From contig JAQBXN010000016.1 of assembly GCA_027625095.1 (NCBI GenBank), positions 33,642-97,641 on the forward strand: a DNA stretch of 64,000 nt, written 5' to 3'. Below are positions 26,855-35,085 of this stretch, piece by piece (the first letter of the stretch is position 1; every line of letters begins with the position of its first letter). The position numbers and the translations under genes are program-made. This stretch comes from Planctomycetota bacterium (GTDB taxonomy: Bacteria; Planctomycetota; PUPC01; JACPCR01). The notes beneath the pieces are model-generated. The model saw only the letters and a list, made by a program, of their open reading frames with translations, was not told where the DNA came from and did not search any database.

Positions 26855-27198
26855 GATTCCGGGCCTTTCGAATGGTTTGAGGTGTTTTTTGGAAAGCGGG
26901 GGATGGTAGGCATGGGTTCGCGGCAAGTCAAGCGTTGAGGGTTTGCAGTTTGCACACGCGACCAGGATTCAGACAAGGGAATTGGTTGCGGTCGAATGCT
27001 GATGCAGGGCCTACAACTTTCGTATCTCCTGATGACGCGAAGATGTTTAGAACTGCGAACCCACGACGGTGGAAGGAACAATACGCATAGAGGGTCTGGT
27101 ATTCTCGTTCCCCTTTATGTCTCTGTGCTTTTGTGGTAACCATTGGGTGGTTGAGGTCCCAGGATCCCGGTGTTCTCCAGTTCCATAGCCCACAATTC
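26855..27198. other. Intergenic region (344 bp) between divergent FAH-family and rsmE genes
   Basis: I see no supported gene, RNA or strong hairpin. The sequence should hold the promoters of both flanking genes. The last 30 bases before rsmE are pyrimidine-rich with no Shine-Dalgarno motif. Confidence 0.5.
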
Positions 27199-27924
27199 AT
27201 GGCGCGTCCGCATCGATTTTATCTTGAGTCAATCCCGCTGACAGGTGTTGCTATCCTCACAGGCACAGAGCATCGTCACTTGAGCAAGGTATTGCGAATA
27301 CCTCCAGGCGAGACCGTTTTCCTTTTTGATGGCAGGGGACAGGAGGCAAGCGGCCGGGTCTTAAAGATTGTGAAAGCTGAGAGCGTCATTGAAGTGGTCG
27401 AACTTCAGCATCACCCGGAACCGTCGCTTCAGATCCACCTCGCTCTCGCCCTCACAAAGGGAAAGCAGGCCGACTCGGTGATCCGGATGAGCACCGAGCT
27501 TGGTGTAACGTCCATTCAGCCGGTACTGGCGGATCGCTCGATTGTGCGTTCCAAAGATACGGAACGGATCACTGAGAAGTGGCAGCGAATTACGATCGAA
27601 GCTGCCAAGCAGTGTGGCCGAAACTATCTGCCTGCAGTAAAGGATGAAATCAAACTGAGTGCACTGGTGCAGATGCGAGCCAGCGATACTTTGCGGCTTC
27701 TCCCACACACAAAGGCGGCCCTTCCTCTTCGTGGCGTCTTGAGAGGATCTGCTTGCCGAGCATTCACGATTCTCATCGGGCCGGAGGGCGGCTTTACCGA
27801 TGACGAGGCGGCTTTCGCCACGCAGAATGGATTCACACCAGTTTCCCTGGGTGCTCATGTTCTGAGAGTGGAAACTGCCTGCCTGATGGCAATTTCCGCA
27901 GCGGTTTATGAGTCAAGCGACTGA
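27199..27924 (+). CDS. rsmE: 16S rRNA (uracil(1498)-N(3))-methyltransferase
   Basis: RsmE is a SPOUT methyltransferase that methylates U1498 of 16S rRNA. The 241-residue protein begins MARPHRFYLE and has an N-terminal PUA-like domain (HLSKVLRIPPGETVFLFDGRG). The SPOUT domain shows ALTKGKQADSVIRMSTELGV, then SERxx-type helices (ITIEAAKQCGRNYLPAV), the knot residues IGPEGGFTDDEAAF and LGAHVLRVETACLMA. All fit RsmE. ATG 27199 begins the conserved N-terminus; the open frame extends 22 codons upstream without homology. No Shine-Dalgarno motif precedes it. It converges with odhB, with a small GC hairpin (27934-27950) between them. Confidence 0.94.
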   Translation: MARPHRFYLESIPLTGVAILTGTEHRHLSKVLRIPPGETVFLFDGRGQEASGRVLKIVKAESVIEVVELQHHPEPSLQIHLALALTKGKQADSVIRMSTELGVTSIQPVLADRSIVRSKDTERITEKWQRITIEAAKQCGRNYLPAVKDEIKLSALVQMRASDTLRLLPHTKAALPLRGVLRGSACRAFTILIGPEGGFTDDEAAFATQNGFTPVSLGAHVLRVETACLMAISAAVYESSD

Positions 27925-27972
27925 ATTCTGTGTTCGTCGCTTTGCGGCGAGGTGAAGCGTTCGCTGAGTCCT

Positions 27973-29328
27973 TCAAACCTCGATCAGCATCCTTGCCGGA
28001 TTCTCGATGCATTCCTTGACGCGTTTGAGAAAGGTGACTGCCTCCTGGCCATCCACGATTCGGTGGTCGTAAGTCAATGCCAGATACATCATCGGCCTGA
28101 TGACCACTTCACCATCTACTGCCACTGGCCGCTCCTGAATTGCATGCATGCCGAGTATTCCGCTTTGTGGCGGGTTGACAATTGGCGTGGACAACATTGA
28201 GCCGTAGATGCCTCCGTTCGAAATGGTGAACGTGCCGCCACTCAATTCTGCGACAGAGATTCGGTTCTCACGAGCTCGTGTCGCGTATTCCGAAATGGTG
28301 AGTTCGATTTCGGCGAAGCTCAGCCGCTCCGCATTCCGAATGACTGGCACGACCAGTCCCTTGCCTCCGCCGACCGCAATGCCGATATCAAAATAATTGT
28401 GATAGACGATATCGGTGCCTTGAATCTGGGCATTAATCGCCGGCAACCTCTTGAGCCCATCAACCACCGCTTTCACGAAGAAGGACATAAAACCCAGCTT
28501 GATGCCGTATTTCTTGACGAATGCCTCCTGATGCTCCTTTCGGAGTGACATCACGGCAGACATGTTGACCTCGTTGAAGGTGGTCAACAGAGCAGCCGTT
28601 TGTTGAGCCTCGACCAGCCGATTCGCAATCGTTCTCCGCAGGCGGCTCATAGGGACTACTTCCGTCTCGCGACCGGCGTCGGGATCGATACCTGTTTGAG
28701 TTTCGGGAAGCGCCTCAGGAGCCGGCTTTGGATCAGGTTTTGGTGAGACTGGCCCAGCCTGGGGCGTCGCTGGGGCCTGCGGAGGTGCGGGCTCTGGCTG
28801 TCCCCCAGCCTTATGCCTCTGGACATCTTCTTTGAGCACTCTGCCGCCTCTTCCCGTCCCTTGAATATCACTCACATTTACCCCTTCCTCCGCTGCGGCT
28901 CGCGAGGCTGCGGGCATGGTTACGGCTTCGAGGGCGGCCTGATTACCAGGTCCGGATTCAGGCTGCTGTTCGATGTCGGCCGCATTCAACTTAGTTGTTG
29001 AGATTCCCGTCTGATCATCTTCCCTGGTCGCCTCAAGGATCATTTCTGTTGGGATTCTTTCCTGATCCTTGGAACTTTCCAACTCCGCGACGCCCTCTTC
29101 CAGAATGCCCAAGACCTCACCAACATTCACCGTTTCGCCCGCCTGCTTGAGGATTTGTTTGAGGGTCCCTGCGGCCGGCGACGGTAATTCCATGCCTGCC
29201 TTGTCCGACTCCAATACCACGATCGGTTCGTCCAGTTCGATTCTGTCACCTTCCTGTTTCAACCACTCTTCCACCTGGACCTCAGTAATAGATTCACCGG
29301 CCGACGGCACTCTTAATTCAACAGCCAT
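27973..29328 (-). CDS. odhB: Dihydrolipoyllysine-residue succinyltransferase, E2 of 2-oxoglutarate dehydrogenase
   Basis: This is the E2 core of the 2-oxoglutarate dehydrogenase complex (also called sucB). Its 451 residues comprise a lipoyl domain (1-80, lipoyl-lysine K43 in ESDKAGMEL), an acidic linker, a peripheral subunit-binding domain (about 138-175, [22 protein letters not shown]), a Pro/Ala-rich flexible linker, and a catalytic domain (about 220-451). The catalytic domain ends in [13 protein letters not shown] with the active-site histidine. [12 protein letters not shown] marks the succinyltransferase branch. No E1 gene (sucA) is adjacent; lpdA lies 7 kb downstream on the same strand. 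Confidence 0.94.
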   Translation of the reverse strand: MAVELRVPSAGESITEVQVEEWLKQEGDRIELDEPIVVLESDKAGMELPSPAAGTLKQILKQAGETVNVGEVLGILEEGVAELESSKDQERIPTEMILEATREDDQTGISTTKLNAADIEQQPESGPGNQAALEAVTMPAASRAAAEEGVNVSDIQGTGRGGRVLKEDVQRHKAGGQPEPAPPQAPATPQAGPVSPKPDPKPAPEALPETQTGIDPDAGRETEVVPMSRLRRTIANRLVEAQQTAALLTTFNEVNMSAVMSLRKEHQEAFVKKYGIKLGFMSFFVKAVVDGLKRLPAINAQIQGTDIVYHNYFDIGIAVGGGKGLVVPVIRNAERLSFAEIELTISEYATRARENRISVAELSGGTFTISNGGIYGSMLSTPIVNPPQSGILGMHAIQERPVAVDGEVVIRPMMYLALTYDHRIVDGQEAVTFLKRVKECIENPARMLIEV

Positions 29329-29518
29329 GAACTACCTCCGAGGGACGCAAATTCGATGCCTTGTATTCTAGACCACGATGAATCCGGGCGTCCACCGTTC
29401 GGGGTGGTTGCGGAAAAAGTTTCCTTGATCATCAGGAGAGGTGAAAAGCTATATTGCTATCCGCCCAGCAGCGGAAAGCCGAGACCACTTTCGGCCCCTT
29501 CGCGGAGCGTCGAGACCA

Positions 29519-30439
29519 CTATTCACGCTTCCAAACACTGACGTCGTCGTAGACGACTATCTGCCGATTCAGTGTGCGACGCGATAACAGCCAGTCCAAA
29601 CCTTCAAGGGCGTGGAGTTCGGTACAGAGCAGCTCCGGCTCGCTTAATTCTGTAATGGCCTTGAAGATCCAATCTGCTTCCTGGCGTGACTCTTCCATGT
29701 GCAGGGCCGGCTCAATCGAAGTTGCGGGAAAGAAAGGCTGGAGTGCTTTCTCGAGGTCGACCTCTACTTCCGACAGGGACGGCTTCAGCTTTCGAATGCA
29801 TGAGTGCGCCAGTTCCACATTCGAACCGTCGAAAGCGATATCCAGCAGCAGAAAGCGAAGCACATTCTCTTCGCCCGGCTCGCCAAACGTAATGGGGCGA
29901 CTCCATTCGCCGACACCGATCGAGGCAGCAAGCTCACCGGAATCTGGATGAAATATCAGGCAGCGTTCAAAACCCAGGTGATCGAGTTGCGCAAGTTGTC
30001 CGACTTCGAGTTTTAACCGATGCCCTGCTAAATCTATTTCGTAGGCAGCCCAGAGAACCGGAAGGTTGCTTTGAGTGCCGCCCAACGAGGTAAGTCGTGA
30101 ATCATGATAAGGGTTCGTGCCGAACTCCTCAGAAGGCGTCATGTACTCTGCAGATACAAGGATTGGGAAATCCTGCCCGAATAGAACCTGACCCTGGACA
30201 TCATGCGGAAAACTCCGAAAAACCATGGTCTTATCAGGATTTTGAGCCGACCTGCTGCCCAGGATTTCGATGAGTTCATCGATGGTGATGTCTGCACCAA
30301 CAAGCCCGGCCGTTGCAACGGCCGTGTGGCTATGAATCACTGCGAGAGATTGGGAGAGTGCCATAGGATTTGTTATGACGGCGGTGCGCCGGGGATCAAT
30401 CAAGTCCGAATCGCTTTTACCAGAACCGAAAACGCCCAC
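29519..30439 (-). CDS. Protein of unknown function downstream of rpmH
   Basis: The frame of up to 306 residues has ordinary coding composition but matches no family I recognise. Visible features are an alanine/valine-rich stretch (SLAVIHSHTAVATAGLVGAD), a PVLWAAYEIDLAGHRLKLEVG segment, and an acidic C-terminal half rich in Leu and Glu. No convincing signal peptide or membrane helix is seen. The start is unclear: GTG 30439 lies inside the hairpin that appears to terminate rpmH, so ATG 30364 (about 281 residues) may be the real one. Neither has a ribosome-binding site. Confidence 0.6.
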   Translation of the reverse strand: MGVFGSGKSDSDLIDPRRTAVITNPMALSQSLAVIHSHTAVATAGLVGADITIDELIEILGSRSAQNPDKTMVFRSFPHDVQGQVLFGQDFPILVSAEYMTPSEEFGTNPYHDSRLTSLGGTQSNLPVLWAAYEIDLAGHRLKLEVGQLAQLDHLGFERCLIFHPDSGELAASIGVGEWSRPITFGEPGEENVLRFLLLDIAFDGSNVELAHSCIRKLKPSLSEVEVDLEKALQPFFPATSIEPALHMEESRQEADWIFKAITELSEPELLCTELHALEGLDWLLSRRTLNRQIVVYDDVSVWKRE

Positions 30440-30464
30440 GTCACTTATCAGTGACGTGGGCGTT
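30431..30464 (-). terminator. Rho-independent terminator of rpmH (14-bp perfect stem)
   Basis: AACGCCCACGTCAC (30431-30444) and its exact reverse complement (30451-30464) enclose a six-base loop. On the reverse strand the stem lies about 20 bases after the rpmH stop and is followed by TTTTC. Its base overlaps the GTG that could start the next gene, so it could also act on that gene's expression. Confidence 0.85.
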
Positions 30465-30483
30465 AGGTTGATTTCAAAGGAGC

Positions 30484-30618
30484 TTACTTCCCAAGTTCTT
30501 TGCAGCCTCTTGCACGGCGACGCTTGAAGATCTTTTTGCCACCCTTTGTCTTATTTCGCGCCCTGAAGCCGCTGGTGCGCTTCTTTTTCAGGCGTGTCAT
30601 GATACGTCCCATCTTCAT
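30484..30618 (-). CDS. rpmH: 50S ribosomal protein bL34 (44 residues), divergent N-terminus
   Basis: The reverse strand encodes a very basic 44-residue protein, exactly the normal length of bL34. The conserved core is clear: KKKRTSGFRARNKTKGGKKI, then FKRRRARGCKELGK, aligning with the K-R-x-H-G-F-R-x-R-M-x-T-x-x-G-R-x-(I/V)-L-x-x-R-R-x-x-G-R pattern of bL34. The usual N-terminal K-R-T-(Y/F)-Q-P-S is replaced by MKMGRIMT. GGAG lies eight bases before the ATG. bL34 lines the nascent peptide exit region of the 50S subunit. The usual neighbours dnaA and rnpA are not beside it, so the gene stands alone with its own terminator. Confidence 0.9.
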   Translation of the reverse strand: MKMGRIMTRLKKKRTSGFRARNKTKGGKKIFKRRRARGCKELGK

Positions 30619-31001
30619 AGCTGCGGCTCCTTGCAGGATTCAGTTAACAATTGCGTTTTCTCTTTTTAGGGAGCGACAGGATAGCAACCGCGCTGTTGGT
30701 CGCAAATGGTGGTGGTAATGCGTTCGGATGACTCTGCCAACTTTCTTCCCACTGGCGTCTTTCGGCCGCAAAAACATAGCAACAAGTTAAGCCGCCAAGG
30801 CCACCTTCGAACCAGTCTTGCGCCGGCCGGGCCTCCGCTGATTGTCTTATCTGGGCTTAACTGTTAACTATCCTCTCGACAAAGCAGTGCCTGAAAGAGT
30901 CTTCTACCACAAATCTTATGACAGCGGCAGGCGCCAGCAGCATGGGTATTTCCAACTCAAACCAGCAAGAAGCGTTGAATCACAAAACAGGCACAAATCG
31001 G
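30619..31001. other. Intergenic region (383 bp) between divergent rpmH and a secreted-protein gene
   Basis: No gene, repeat or RNA structure is supported. It should contain the rpmH promoter on the reverse strand. An in-frame extension of the downstream gene to 30918 has no homologous character and precedes a signal peptide, so I treat it as leader. Confidence 0.5.
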
Positions 31002-32546
31002 ATGATTTTTCTCAGATTTTCCAAATTCCAATTCGCATTTTTCTTAATTGTTTTTGCTACAGCGAATACCGGCATCGGCGCCAAGGAGATCCTGTCGGCA
31101 TCGGACGTTGAAAACCTCTGCCAACATGCAGCAAATGACGCCAAGCAGTTTCTGCACGTAGCAGAGGCTGAGGGGATGAAATTCAGAGAAGAACAATCAG
31201 TCTGGGTGGTCGGAATTAAAAACCTTTCGGAGAAATGGCACTTCGGCGAACAGGAAGACATCGAGAAAGAGCGGCTGCATCAGCTCGCCCAGAAGCTGAG
31301 CCGTGCATTTGCAGCGCCGGGCCGCATACGCACCGAATACTTCCGCGTGGCCACGGCTCGGCCGGGCTCGCTCATTTCGAACAGTCTGGAAGCCATGCTG
31401 GAGAATCCCGGTGAGCAATGGGCCTCGGATAAGAGCAGGATCAGCGACGGAATCGGTTGGGTTGTTTACGGCTATCTCATTGATGTTCCCGGCAAAGAAC
31501 AGCCGTATGCAATCATCAAGATGACCGACGTTAAAGACCGGCTCGTCACTTGGGGCGGCTGCTTTTCCATGAACGCTCGCGAACCCGGCCACCTGTCAGA
31601 GGTTCTCTATCCCGAATGCAAAAAGATTTCGGCTTCGCTGAGTTTGCCGATCTGGGCCATGCCCAAAGGTGGCGCCTTCATGCCCTCCACTTTCTGGCTC
31701 AAATCTGATGAGAACTCCCAAACCAAACCTGAAGAAGAGATTTTTGCCGACTGCCTGATTATCGAATTCCTTCGCAGGGACACACTCCTGCCCCAGGCGC
31801 GCTGGATCGATCCGGTTCTCGTGAAGCGAGCAACCACGGGCAAGAAAAAAGAAGGCCAGCCGATGACGCAATTCGATCTCCAACTCGGCTTCAACCAGGA
31901 TCAAAACTGGCAGCGGCTGGAGACCTTCGTCAGTGGACACGTCGAACTCGAACGGCCGTCCGTTAAAAGCGCTCTGTTAAAGGCCGTCAAACTGGTTCCA
32001 TCTTCAAAGGACAAAGAAAAAACCGATGCGTTCGTGCTCTCCGGCTACTGCTCTGAAAACAATGATTTGGAAGGTCGCCGCGACTGGGTTCGGCGGGCGG
32101 TAGAACTCGGGCTTCGCGGCTCAAACGAAAGCTCCCGTATCCTCCGCGTGGCTGACAGCGAAGCCTTTGAGGATGCAAGCCGATTCCGTGACATCGTAGA
32201 AATTGCTATCGCCCAACCCGAGATTCCTGGCTGCCGAGTTCTCGCGAATCATATGCCCGATATGTCCTCGGCAGATTACACCGTGATGACCGTCACGGAT
32301 GAAAATGTGCCTGCACGCGCAATTTACATGTACCTCGTAGACCTCACGGACGGCAGCTTTTTCTGGGCAAGAAATCAGAAGCGGCCAAGCAGCGAACCGC
32401 CGGACGACACTTACCAGATTTATTCCTACAAAGTACAGATCTCGATTCGTGGCGGCGCCAGCGATTACGGCAAGCATCCCTGCATTTTGTGGCATCTCAC
32501 CGATACCCCCGCCGACAAAAAACCAAAATCGGTAACTGGAGTGTGA
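31002..32546 (+). CDS. Secreted protein of unknown function, probably the N-terminal part of a split gene
   Basis: From ATG 31002 the product has a clear signal peptide (FSKFQFAFFLIVFATANTGIGA) and about 487 residues of mature sequence without a recognised family. It contains several segments suited to mixed alpha/beta domains (SDGIGWVVYGYLIDVPG, VEIAIAQPEIPG, ARAIYMYLVDLTDGSFFW). It ends shortly after an A6 run (32517-32522). The next gene overlaps by 58 bases in the -1 frame, has only a GTG start without a ribosome-binding site, and lacks a signal peptide. A -1 slip on the A run would join them into one secreted protein of about 1341 residues. Confidence 0.7.
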   Translation: MIFLRFSKFQFAFFLIVFATANTGIGAKEILSASDVENLCQHAANDAKQFLHVAEAEGMKFREEQSVWVVGIKNLSEKWHFGEQEDIEKERLHQLAQKLSRAFAAPGRIRTEYFRVATARPGSLISNSLEAMLENPGEQWASDKSRISDGIGWVVYGYLIDVPGKEQPYAIIKMTDVKDRLVTWGGCFSMNAREPGHLSEVLYPECKKISASLSLPIWAMPKGGAFMPSTFWLKSDENSQTKPEEEIFADCLIIEFLRRDTLLPQARWIDPVLVKRATTGKKKEGQPMTQFDLQLGFNQDQNWQRLETFVSGHVELERPSVKSALLKAVKLVPSSKDKEKTDAFVLSGYCSENNDLEGRRDWVRRAVELGLRGSNESSRILRVADSEAFEDASRFRDIVEIAIAQPEIPGCRVLANHMPDMSSADYTVMTVTDENVPARAIYMYLVDLTDGSFFWARNQKRPSSEPPDDTYQIYSYKVQISIRGGASDYGKHPCILWHLTDTPADKKPKSVTGV

Positions 32547-35026
32547 CCACCTTCGGACAGGATTTCGCCGTCAGCCTGATCGACCCTTCACGGACATTTC
32601 TGCACAGCATTGGTGACGATGTTTTTCGATCGGGGAATTACGCCGGAATGCTCAAAGCAGTCAAGACGGTTCAACCCGGTGTCAAGGGTGACCTCCATGT
32701 GATTGCCTTTCAGCTCCTGCCCCGGGGCAAAGACGAGCGCCCGGCTTTGGTGGTTAAATTCGTGAACCCGGCCAACGGAACGATTGATTGGTCCTACTAC
32801 GACGAGCCGTCCGGTACGCCTCTGCCTGTCAATCAAGAGGACGATTTACTCGCCAAGGTTCGCCAATGCATCGAGGGTCTGCAGAAATCTCCCGTCAGTA
32901 ACACAGACGGACCGAAGTCCGCACTTGTGGGTCAGTTTGAAGACAACGGATTGCTCAAACTCGGCTCACGCCCATACGAAATACTGGTTTCTCAACTCGC
33001 GGTCCGCAGGAGTCGTCCCCCGATTGAATGGGCGTTCCTCCAGGCCAGGGGTATTGGTACAAAAGATCAGAAACCGGGCGTCGTATTCAGCGTTCAGTCT
33101 CAGGTTGCGCTGGCCGGTCTGAGTGTTGCATCGATCATTCAGGCTGACTGGTTGCCCTCGTTCATCATCAACCCGCGTCAAAAAGATCTGGAGCCCAGGC
33201 AGCTATTCGTTCGGGAGACGTCTCCTTACAGCATGGATATCGAGCGGATGGGCGCCAGCCCGGCTCCAGGGAATCCTGATGGAGAAGAGACTGCGGGCAC
33301 TCTGGCCATCAAATTTTTGCATGGCCTGGTTTACACGTTTATCAACGGGGCGAAGAACTCCCATGAGTGGGAGGTCATGGAAGACCTCGCCCAGAAATCG
33401 CCGGTCGCGGCCAGAGTGCTCCGACGAGTCTTGAAGGACTACGAAAACGACCCGGGTCTCACACAAAACATTGTCATCATGGAGGCGAATACCAAACGCC
33501 AGATCGTTTCCAGTGGAACTAAGGAATCCGCGGTTACCGCAGGCGTGGGTTTCCGAGGCTTTCTCGGTGATCCGGTCCTGGCCGGCGGGGAGCCGGGCAC
33601 CTTCCTTGTCGCTCTTGGAAACATCGAATTCAAGAAACAGGAGACAGGCGCCTCCCTTGGCCAGGGCACACTCATCTCAAAACTCTATCCACCTGACTGG
33701 CGAAACGAATACCCGGATGGCCGCCCCCTCCTCGAAATCCCAAATTCGATCGCAATCTCGGTCCTACGTCGCAACATCGAATTTCTCCTGAAGCAGGCGC
33801 GCTTCACTGTCGCGGACACGCATGGATTGCAGGGCCGCTCCAAAGCTGAAGAGGAAAGAACAAGTGAGGACATTGCCGGCATCGATGCTCCAGCCATTCG
33901 TTCGCTCGGGGAGGAACTCGATCTGAGGACCGTTCAGGTATCGCTTTCGATTCGCAATTTGCGCTCCTTCATTCTGGAAGTTGAAGGGAAATCACATCTG
34001 GTGCTGAGCGTCACCGTTAATCCCGCGGCCGAAATCATCTACCCTCGAAATCAGATATTCGGAAGCCTTGACACCTTTCGATTCTTCCTTGTCATGAAAG
34101 CCCCATCACAGAGCGACGATGGCCTGCAGGCGACGCTTGAGCGCCAGCTCTCTGAAGCAGGCGCCCGCGATGTTCAGACCGCGGCCGAGCTGTGGAATAA
34201 GGGAAATCGGAAAGAAGCCAGGGAGTTTCGTGACCTGCTGATTTCTGACCTCGCCACTTGGACAAAGGACTTTGCTGCCTTCGTGCCGACAATAAATTCC
34301 ATCGCTAACTCGCTGACGGCCGATTCAATCAAACTCGAAGCAGCCTACATCAATCGCCTGCGCGGCGACGTGAAATCAAGCGTCGATTTGGCGACCCTCG
34401 AGACCGCCAGGCTCGAAAGCGCGAACCTTCTCAAGTACCTCGAAAGATGGACACAGGCCCATCCGTCCCTTTCCCCAAAACAGGTTGATGCAGGATTCGA
34501 ACTTGCCAGGAACGCCTCGGAAACACACTCCCAGACCGCCAATGCACTGGCTGACAGCGCGCTCACGGACGTTGGCGCTTATGTTTATTCCAAGGCCGAG
34601 AAGCAGCTGGAAGCCACTCGATTTCTCTGCGACCAACTCGTAGCGGATATCGAGATTCTGTCTGCCGGCACACCGAAGCTGGCGGAAAGCCTTGCCCCCG
34701 ATTTCCAGGACCTTGCGACGAAGCTGGTCACCGTGCAGAAGGCTCATGCGAACCAGTTGTTCCCACTGCTCAAGAAATTGAAGCGGAGTGAAAAAGACAC
34801 CAAACTCGCCGGCTTGGAATCCATTCAGAAGCTTATCAACGGCACACTCAGCGATCTGACCAAATGGTCAAAGCTGTTTCCCCAGGTGGGGCTGATTGCC
34901 GCAGCCGAAAGCGTCCTCGACCCCAAATGGGATCGCGGGGATTGGGGCAAATCAAATTCCCAGCCCGCCAAAACACTGATGGACGCGTCCAGAGCATTGG
35001 CTGAGGAAATCAGGAAGTCTCGTTGA
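32489..35026 (+). CDS. Large protein of unknown function, probably the C-terminal part of the same split gene
   Basis: The 845-codon frame begins at GTG 32489, but convincing protein sequence starts only after the A6 run (GNWSVTTFGQDFAVSL). Its first half has beta-rich segments (ALVVKFVNPANGTIDWSYYD). The second half, from about residue 530, is long alpha-helix and probable coiled coil (KLEAAYINRLRGDVK, ESANLLKYLERW, FQDLATKLVTVQKAHA). No family was recognised. With no ribosome-binding site or signal peptide of its own, it is best explained as the continuation of the upstream secreted protein through a -1 frameshift, or as the product of a sequencing error or mutation that split one gene. Confidence 0.7.
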   Translation: MASHRYPRRQKTKIGNWSVTTFGQDFAVSLIDPSRTFLHSIGDDVFRSGNYAGMLKAVKTVQPGVKGDLHVIAFQLLPRGKDERPALVVKFVNPANGTIDWSYYDEPSGTPLPVNQEDDLLAKVRQCIEGLQKSPVSNTDGPKSALVGQFEDNGLLKLGSRPYEILVSQLAVRRSRPPIEWAFLQARGIGTKDQKPGVVFSVQSQVALAGLSVASIIQADWLPSFIINPRQKDLEPRQLFVRETSPYSMDIERMGASPAPGNPDGEETAGTLAIKFLHGLVYTFINGAKNSHEWEVMEDLAQKSPVAARVLRRVLKDYENDPGLTQNIVIMEANTKRQIVSSGTKESAVTAGVGFRGFLGDPVLAGGEPGTFLVALGNIEFKKQETGASLGQGTLISKLYPPDWRNEYPDGRPLLEIPNSIAISVLRRNIEFLLKQARFTVADTHGLQGRSKAEEERTSEDIAGIDAPAIRSLGEELDLRTVQVSLSIRNLRSFILEVEGKSHLVLSVTVNPAAEIIYPRNQIFGSLDTFRFFLVMKAPSQSDDGLQATLERQLSEAGARDVQTAAELWNKGNRKEAREFRDLLISDLATWTKDFAAFVPTINSIANSLTADSIKLEAAYINRLRGDVKSSVDLATLETARLESANLLKYLERWTQAHPSLSPKQVDAGFELARNASETHSQTANALADSALTDVGAYVYSKAEKQLEATRFLCDQLVADIEILSAGTPKLAESLAPDFQDLATKLVTVQKAHANQLFPLLKKLKRSEKDTKLAGLESIQKLINGTLSDLTKWSKLFPQVGLIAAAESVLDPKWDRGDWGKSNSQPAKTLMDASRALAEEIRKSR

Positions 35027-35085
35027 GGGTTTGAGGCCCTTCCTCGATGGCGAAAGGCGATACCAGTTATTAGAAGATATTCATC

